DNA from: Pseudomonadota bacterium
Lineage (GTDB): Bacteria > Pseudomonadota > Gammaproteobacteria > Burkholderiales > SG8-39
NCBI GenBank assembly: GCA_021825225.1
Contig: JAKAIH010000055.1
Coordinates: 1 to 10,049, forward strand
Direction of reading: 5' to 3'
Length of the DNA stretch: 10,049 nucleotides
Position numbers and translations under genes: made by a program. Numbering within the stretch: the first letter of the stretch is position 1; every line of letters starts with the position of its first letter. Positions 7,586 to 10,049 of this stretch are shown one piece after another. Below the pieces are notes generated by a model. That model saw only the letters and a program-made list of their open reading frames with translations, did not search any database and was not told the origin of the DNA.

Positions 7586-7617
7586 TGGGGGTAAACGGCT
7601 TCGCGGAAAAGGGCGTG

Positions 7618-7646
7618 ATTGTATGTCAGAGGCGATCAGGTGTCAA
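7618..7646 (-). promoter_or_regulatory. Strong sigma70 promoter of rplM-rpsI
   Basis: On the minus strand there is a perfect -35 TTGACA (7641-7646), a 17-base spacer and a -10 TACAAT (7618-7623, 5 of 6). It starts 33 bases after the end of the small RNA terminator and predicts a start near 7611. This gives an rplM leader of about 26 nt. Confidence 0.88.
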
Positions 7647-7678
7647 ACGAAGCGCGGCGCAGTATGTGGAATCGACGC

Positions 7679-7707
7679 AAAAAAAAACGCAACTCCGAGG
7701 AGTTGCG
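7679..7707 (-). terminator. Intrinsic terminator of the small RNA
   Basis: CGCAACTC (7688-7695) and GAGTTGCG (7700-7707) form a perfect 8-bp stem with a 4-base loop. On the minus strand nine T residues follow (7679-7687). It is as strong as the terminators after erpA and rpsI. No minus-strand protein gene lies upstream of it within reach, which is the main evidence for a separate non-coding transcript. Confidence 0.9.
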
Positions 7708-7786
7708 CTGAATCCACCAAAAGGAGGAGGGTGGAGGAGACAAGCTTCAGCACTGAATGGAAAGTTTCCATCAATGCTCAAGCTTT
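7679..7786 (-). ncRNA. Candidate small RNA with anti-Shine-Dalgarno loop
   Basis: This is an RNA of about 108 nt, supported by its own promoter, three hairpins and a strong terminator, with no gene for the terminator to serve otherwise. Hairpin 1 (7742-7785) has about 19 pairs with one mismatch and one bulge. One pair is G-U only when read on the minus strand, which favours that strand. Hairpin 2 pairs TCCACC with GGTGGA (7730-7735 with 7713-7718) and shows an 11-base loop CUCCUCCUUUU (7719-7729), which contains CCUCCUUU, the octamer at the 3' end of 16S rRNA. Hairpin 3 is the terminator. CUCCUC occurs three times in the RNA: before hairpin 2, in its loop, and in the terminator arm. Known small RNAs with such loops (Neisseria sibling RNAs, alphaproteobacterial cuckoo RNAs) block ribosome binding sites. 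I cannot place this one in a named family. Predicted 5' end near 7785; expression is not shown. Confidence 0.72.
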
Positions 7787-7791
7787 GACTA

Positions 7792-7821
7792 ATTCTACAC
7801 CACCGCTTTGTTGCGGCGCAA
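7792..7821 (-). promoter_or_regulatory. Predicted promoter of the small RNA
   Basis: On the minus strand there is -10 TAGAAT (7792-7797, 5 of 6) and -35 TTGCGC (7816-7821, 3 of 6) with an 18-base spacer. The predicted start, about 7 bases past the -10, falls at 7785, exactly where the outermost pair of the first small RNA hairpin begins. The weak -35 suggests an activator. Two palindromes lie upstream (7843-7852 and 7891-7900). Confidence 0.6.
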
Positions 7822-8031
7822 GATTTTTTTGCGTCAGGATGCGAAATATTTCACTGTGGTCATGAAAGAATTCGCCGCATCGTATCTGCATGAAATTTCA
7901 TTAAATTTAAAAACAATATACTTATTATTTGCCCCCTAAATAACACCGGGAAATGAATTGGGCCTGAGCTGATTTGGTCAACGTTGTTGCAGAGCACCAT
8001 TTACTGCTTTCGAGGAACGGAATGCCCGGGC
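7822..8031. other. A/T-rich non-coding region between small RNA and OsmC-family promoter
   Basis: No convincing gene is seen here. Positions 7880-7945 are much richer in A/T than the surroundings. Two perfect 10-base palindromes of related sequence occur, GAAATATTTC (7843-7852) and TGAAATTTCA (7891-7900), about 50 bases apart and upstream of the small RNA promoter. They could be binding sites for a regulator of the small RNA or of the OsmC-family gene. They match no regulator site I can name. Confidence 0.4.
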
Positions 8032-8037
8032 TACAAT
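8032..8037 (+). promoter_or_regulatory. Possible -10 element of the OsmC-family gene
   Basis: TACAAT in the context GGGCTACAATGCC matches a sigma70 -10 (5 of 6) and resembles the -10 proposed for coq7 (CGGCTACAATGC). No good -35 is seen 16-18 bases upstream. If used, the leader would be about 104 nt, GC-rich, with no recognised riboswitch. Confidence 0.4.
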
Positions 8038-8147
8038 GCCGGCCTCTCACGCCGAATGGCTCGGGAACCATCTTCGCGACGGCCAGTACCCGGACCGCCG
8101 CCGGAGCTGCGTCCCGCACATAGGCGCTAACCCCGAGGACATCGACG

Positions 8148-8564
8148 ATGGAATGCAAGGTGAAATGGATAGACGGTGTGAGCTTCGTCGCCGAAACCGG
8201 CAGCGGGCATGCGCTGGTGATGGATGGCGCGCCTGAAGGCGGCGGACGCAACCTCGGACCGCGGCCGATGGAAATGGTGCTCCTAGGCACAGGCGGCTGC
8301 AGCGCCTACGACGTGGTTGTCATCCTGAAGAAGAGTGGCCAGGAGATCAGCGACTGCAGCGTCGAGTTGAAAGCCGAGCGCGCCGATACCGACCCCAAGA
8401 TCTTCACCAGCATCCACATGCATTTCGTGCTGCGCGGCAGGAATCTGAAAAAGTCGATGGTTGAGTCTGCGATCAAACTTTCGCACCAGAAATACTGTTC
8501 CGCCTCGATCATGCTGGGCAAGACCGCCCAAATCACCCACGACTATGAGATTGTCGCGGAGTGA
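8148..8564 (+). CDS. OsmC/Ohr-family protein (YhfA-like)
   Basis: OsmC-family proteins are small dimeric cytoplasmic proteins. Characterised members reduce organic hydroperoxides through two cysteines, but the YhfA branch has no firm function. The 138-residue product has both family cysteines, C51 in LLGTGGCSAYDVV and C117 in HQKYCSASIML, so peroxidase activity is possible. It also has the branch-typical GGGRNLGPRPMEM (31-43). Length is normal for YhfA (about 135). The ATG at 8148 has GAGG 9 bases upstream and gives MECKVKWIDGVSF. It converges on coq7 with a 133-base gap that shows no clear terminator. The second ATG at 8153 is out of frame, so the start is fairly secure. Confidence 0.9.
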   Translation: MECKVKWIDGVSFVAETGSGHALVMDGAPEGGGRNLGPRPMEMVLLGTGGCSAYDVVVILKKSGQEISDCSVELKAERADTDPKIFTSIHMHFVLRGRNLKKSMVESAIKLSHQKYCSASIMLGKTAQITHDYEIVAE

Positions 8565-8697
8565 GAGCCTGCCGCAAGGGTCGCATTCCGGCGTTCTGAA
8601 GAAACAGGCCCCGAGAGTTCGGTGCAAAACGAGGGGATATCTTTCCCCATACTGCCCATTTTCGCCGCTGCAAAATCGCTTGGCTTTGGGTTCCAGG

Positions 8698-9327
8698 TCA
8701 AACCCAGTAGGAAACCTGTGTCATTACGCGTGCGGATAGGCGCATCGCGCGTTTCACCGGCTCGGGCAACTCGGCCGCACCCAGCGCATAGGCAGTCCTG
8801 GCATGCGCGCTTTCGTCCTGCTTCATCTGTACGACAATGGCACGGGTTTTCACGTCCTGGGGTGCAAGGCGCTCCAGATGACCCTCCAGGTGCGCTTCGA
8901 CTTGGCGCTCCGTTTCGGCCAGAAACCCAAGATTCCAGCGCGTACCGAATCTGCCTGCGGCATAGCCCAAGGCCAGCGATCCCGCGTACCAGAGCGGGTT
9001 GAGCAGACTCAGCCGTCCGCCTAATTCGGTCACACGCTGCTGGGTCCAGGCCAAGTGCTCGGTTTCCTCGCGCGCTGCCTGGGCCAGCGCCCGCGTCACC
9101 GTCGGCTCTTCACAGGACAAAGCTTGCCCCTGGTACAGGGCCTGAGCGCACACTTCGCCACAGTGATTCACCCGCATCAGCGACGCCGCATGGCGCTTTT
9201 CCGCATCGGAGAGTTCCGCCTCCGGCAGCGCACCTCCAGGAAGAGGCCGTGCCGATGCCGGCGCCGAGGCCAGGGTACGCAGGACCTTGTCGAATTCGAT
9301 AATCAGTTTGTCGATGCTGTTGAACAT
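8698..9327 (-). CDS. coq7: 2-nonaprenyl-3-methyl-6-methoxy-1,4-benzoquinol hydroxylase (demethoxyubiquinone hydroxylase)
   Basis: This di-iron monooxygenase makes the last hydroxylation in ubiquinone synthesis at the membrane, in place of the flavin enzyme UbiF of E. coli. All six metal ligands of the family can be placed on the 209-residue product: E58, E88 and H91 (EETEH), E140 (AETERQ), E172 and H175 (ESAH). Their spacing matches the human enzyme apart from a 4-residue deletion before the last pair. A hydrophobic stretch near 112-123 may sit on the membrane. The start is set at ATG 9325-9327 ([13 protein letters not shown]), the usual Coq7 N-terminus. An upstream in-frame ATG at 9352-9354 would add nine residues, but it overlaps a good -10 (TACAAT, 9353-9358), so it is probably not transcribed. 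Neither start has a clear Shine-Dalgarno. Confidence 0.95.
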   Translation of the reverse strand: MFNSIDKLIIEFDKVLRTLASAPASARPLPGGALPEAELSDAEKRHAASLMRVNHCGEVCAQALYQGQALSCEEPTVTRALAQAAREETEHLAWTQQRVTELGGRLSLLNPLWYAGSLALGYAAGRFGTRWNLGFLAETERQVEAHLEGHLERLAPQDVKTRAIVVQMKQDESAHARTAYALGAAELPEPVKRAMRLSARVMTQVSYWV

Positions 9328-9352
9328 GGCAAAATCGGAAACACGTGCTTGC

Positions 9353-9358
9353 ATTGTA
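9353..9358 (-). promoter_or_regulatory. Possible -10 element of coq7
   Basis: On the minus strand, CGGCTACAATGC contains TACAAT, 5 of 6 for a sigma70 -10. It lies 26 bases before the chosen coq7 start, giving a leader of roughly 18 nt. No good -35 is seen 16-18 bases upstream. Confidence 0.45.
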
Positions 9359-9445
9359 GCCGATAGTCGCCGGCCTTACCGGGGATAGACAAAATCGCCC
9401 AAAAACAGTTGCTTCACCCCCGAACTTCAGGTCTTGGATTGATTG

Positions 9446-9463
9446 TGTTGCAAAAATACAACA
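9446..9463. promoter_or_regulatory. Inverted repeat upstream of the porin gene, possible operator
   Basis: TGTTG (9446-9450) and CAACA (9459-9463) are separated by an A/T-rich 8-base centre. The spacing suits a dimeric repressor. A weak promoter would overlap it on the plus strand: TTGGAT (9434-9439), a 17-base spacer, and TACAAC (9457-9462). The regulator is unknown. The rest of the 309-base region between coq7 and the porin holds a 10-base palindrome ACCACGTGGT (9583-9592) and the porin ribosome site, and no other gene. Confidence 0.35.
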
Positions 9464-9636
9464 TTTCCACCTGCTTATTCGTACCTTGCGTAGAAAAACG
9501 GTTGCCACGCAGCCGATTTGAGTGAAAATGCGACCAGCAACTCCCAACTGGGGGGCGCGGAAAAGTGCGGCAACAGTGGCCAACCACGTGGTGTCATTGA
9601 TGCCAGCTCTATTCAAACTAAAAAGGAGATTTAGGT

Positions 9637-10049
9637 ATGCAAAAGAAACTGATTGCTTTGGCTGTGGCTAGTGCCGCTGCCGCCATCTCGGCGCCGGCGT
9701 TCGCGCAGTCGCAAGTCAGCGTCTACGGCATCATCGACGTAGGCATTGAGAGTGCCAAGTTCTCGGACGCGGCCGGCAACCTCACCCGCATGGTCAACGG
9801 CGCCAACAATACCAACCGTCTGGGCTTCAAGGGTTCGGAAGATCTGGGCAACGGCATGAAAGCGAATTTCATGCTGGAAACTCAACCTGCCCCCGATACC
9901 GGTACCGTCGGTACCGGAACTAATTTCTGGGCTCGTACCGCCACGGTCGGACTGTCGAGCAACAGCTGGGGTAGCGTAAACCTCGGCAGCCAGTACACCC
10001 CTTGGTTTAGTGCGCGTGCCGCCAACGACATATTCTATACGGCCGGCGC
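9637..10049 (+). CDS. Gram-negative outer membrane porin (Porin_4 type), 5' part
   Basis: This is a general diffusion porin forming a trimeric beta-barrel in the outer membrane. Only the first 137 residues are in the window; the gene runs off the right edge. Residues 1-23 are a signal peptide (MQKKLIALAVASAAAAI..., cleavage after AFA at 21-23). The mature start QSQVSVYGIIDVGIE follows, the hallmark first strand of betaproteobacterial porins. The blocks NRLGFKGSEDLGNGMKANF, ARTATVGLSS and WGSVNLGSQYTPWF are typical later strands. The ATG at 9637 is fixed by a strong AAGGAG (9623-9628) 8 bases upstream. That ribosome site, AAAAGGAG (9621-9628), is fully complementary to eight bases of the small RNA loop at 7719-7729. 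Substrate preference cannot be told. Confidence 0.95.
   Translation, partial: MQKKLIALAVASAAAAISAPAFAQSQVSVYGIIDVGIESAKFSDAAGNLTRMVNGANNTNRLGFKGSEDLGNGMKANFMLETQPAPDTGTVGTGTNFWARTATVGLSSNSWGSVNLGSQYTPWFSARAANDIFYTAG

Noticed and set aside
7643..7771. A 42-codon minus-strand reading frame (METFHSVLKLVSSTLLLLV...) inside the small RNA, ending within the rplM promoter
   Set aside because: No ribosome site precedes it, it starts inside a long hairpin, and it reads straight through the terminator stem and T-run. Its hydrophobic look comes from the CU-rich and T-rich sequence.
7925..8290. 121-codon minus-strand reading frame between the small RNA and the OsmC-family gene
   Set aside because: It overlaps the start of the OsmC-family gene antisense, is proline- and serine-rich with no recognisable domain, and has no ribosome site. 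It also makes the small RNA terminator no easier to explain, as it stops well before it.
8687..8706. Stem TTGGGTT/AACCCA-type repeat at the end of coq7 as a terminator
   Set aside because: The stem is only 6 bp with an 8-base loop that includes the coq7 stop, and neither strand has a following T-run.
9110..9616. 168-codon minus-strand frame extending upstream of coq7
   Set aside because: It overlaps coq7 in another frame, crosses the porin upstream region, and part of it merely reads coq7 shifted by one base. No sign of a real second gene or a frameshift, as coq7 is intact.

Overview
This window looks like core chromosome of a betaproteobacterium, with high GC and no mobile elements, CRISPR arrays or phage genes. 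The assignment rests on several points: a Coq7-type ubiquinone hydroxylase, the argC / DUF6776-like / bactofilin / erpA gene order, an rplM-rpsI pair nearby, an YhfA-type OsmC protein, and a general porin of the Porin_4 type with a classical AxA signal peptide. The order or genus cannot be fixed from the sequence alone.

Layout, left to right. (1) At the left edge, on the minus strand, lie the promoter and boxA leader of an rRNA operon. Its 16S gene must begin just outside the window. (2) tyrS lies directly upstream of that promoter on the same strand. (3) Reading right from a short divergent region are an M23 metallo-endopeptidase gene and anmK, both concerned with peptidoglycan remodelling or recycling. 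(4) A compact minus-strand operon follows, argC > DUF6776-like membrane coiled-coil protein > bactofilin > erpA. It converges on anmK and ends in a strong intrinsic terminator. (5) The minus-strand rplM-rpsI operon has a near-consensus sigma70 promoter and a strong terminator. (6) A 560-base non-coding region between rplM and the OsmC-family gene holds the most interesting item, a candidate small RNA of about 108 nt on the minus strand (7679-7786). It has its own promoter, a long 5' hairpin, a middle hairpin whose loop contains the 16S anti-Shine-Dalgarno octamer CCUCCUUU, and a textbook rho-independent terminator. (7) An OsmC-family gene (+) converges on coq7 (-). The window closes with the 5' part of a porin gene (+).

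How the parts relate. Translation genes (rrn, tyrS, rplM, rpsI) and cell-envelope genes (M23 peptidase, AnmK, bactofilin, porin) dominate. Bactofilin and M23 peptidases work together in several bacteria, so their closeness here may be functional. The small RNA candidate could pair with purine-rich ribosome binding sites. One such site is that of the porin at the right end, where eight consecutive bases are complementary to its loop. That pairing is an inference, not shown.

Limits: no database or folding program was run. Product calls come from recognisable motifs. Promoter, operator and RNA calls come from reading the sequence by eye.
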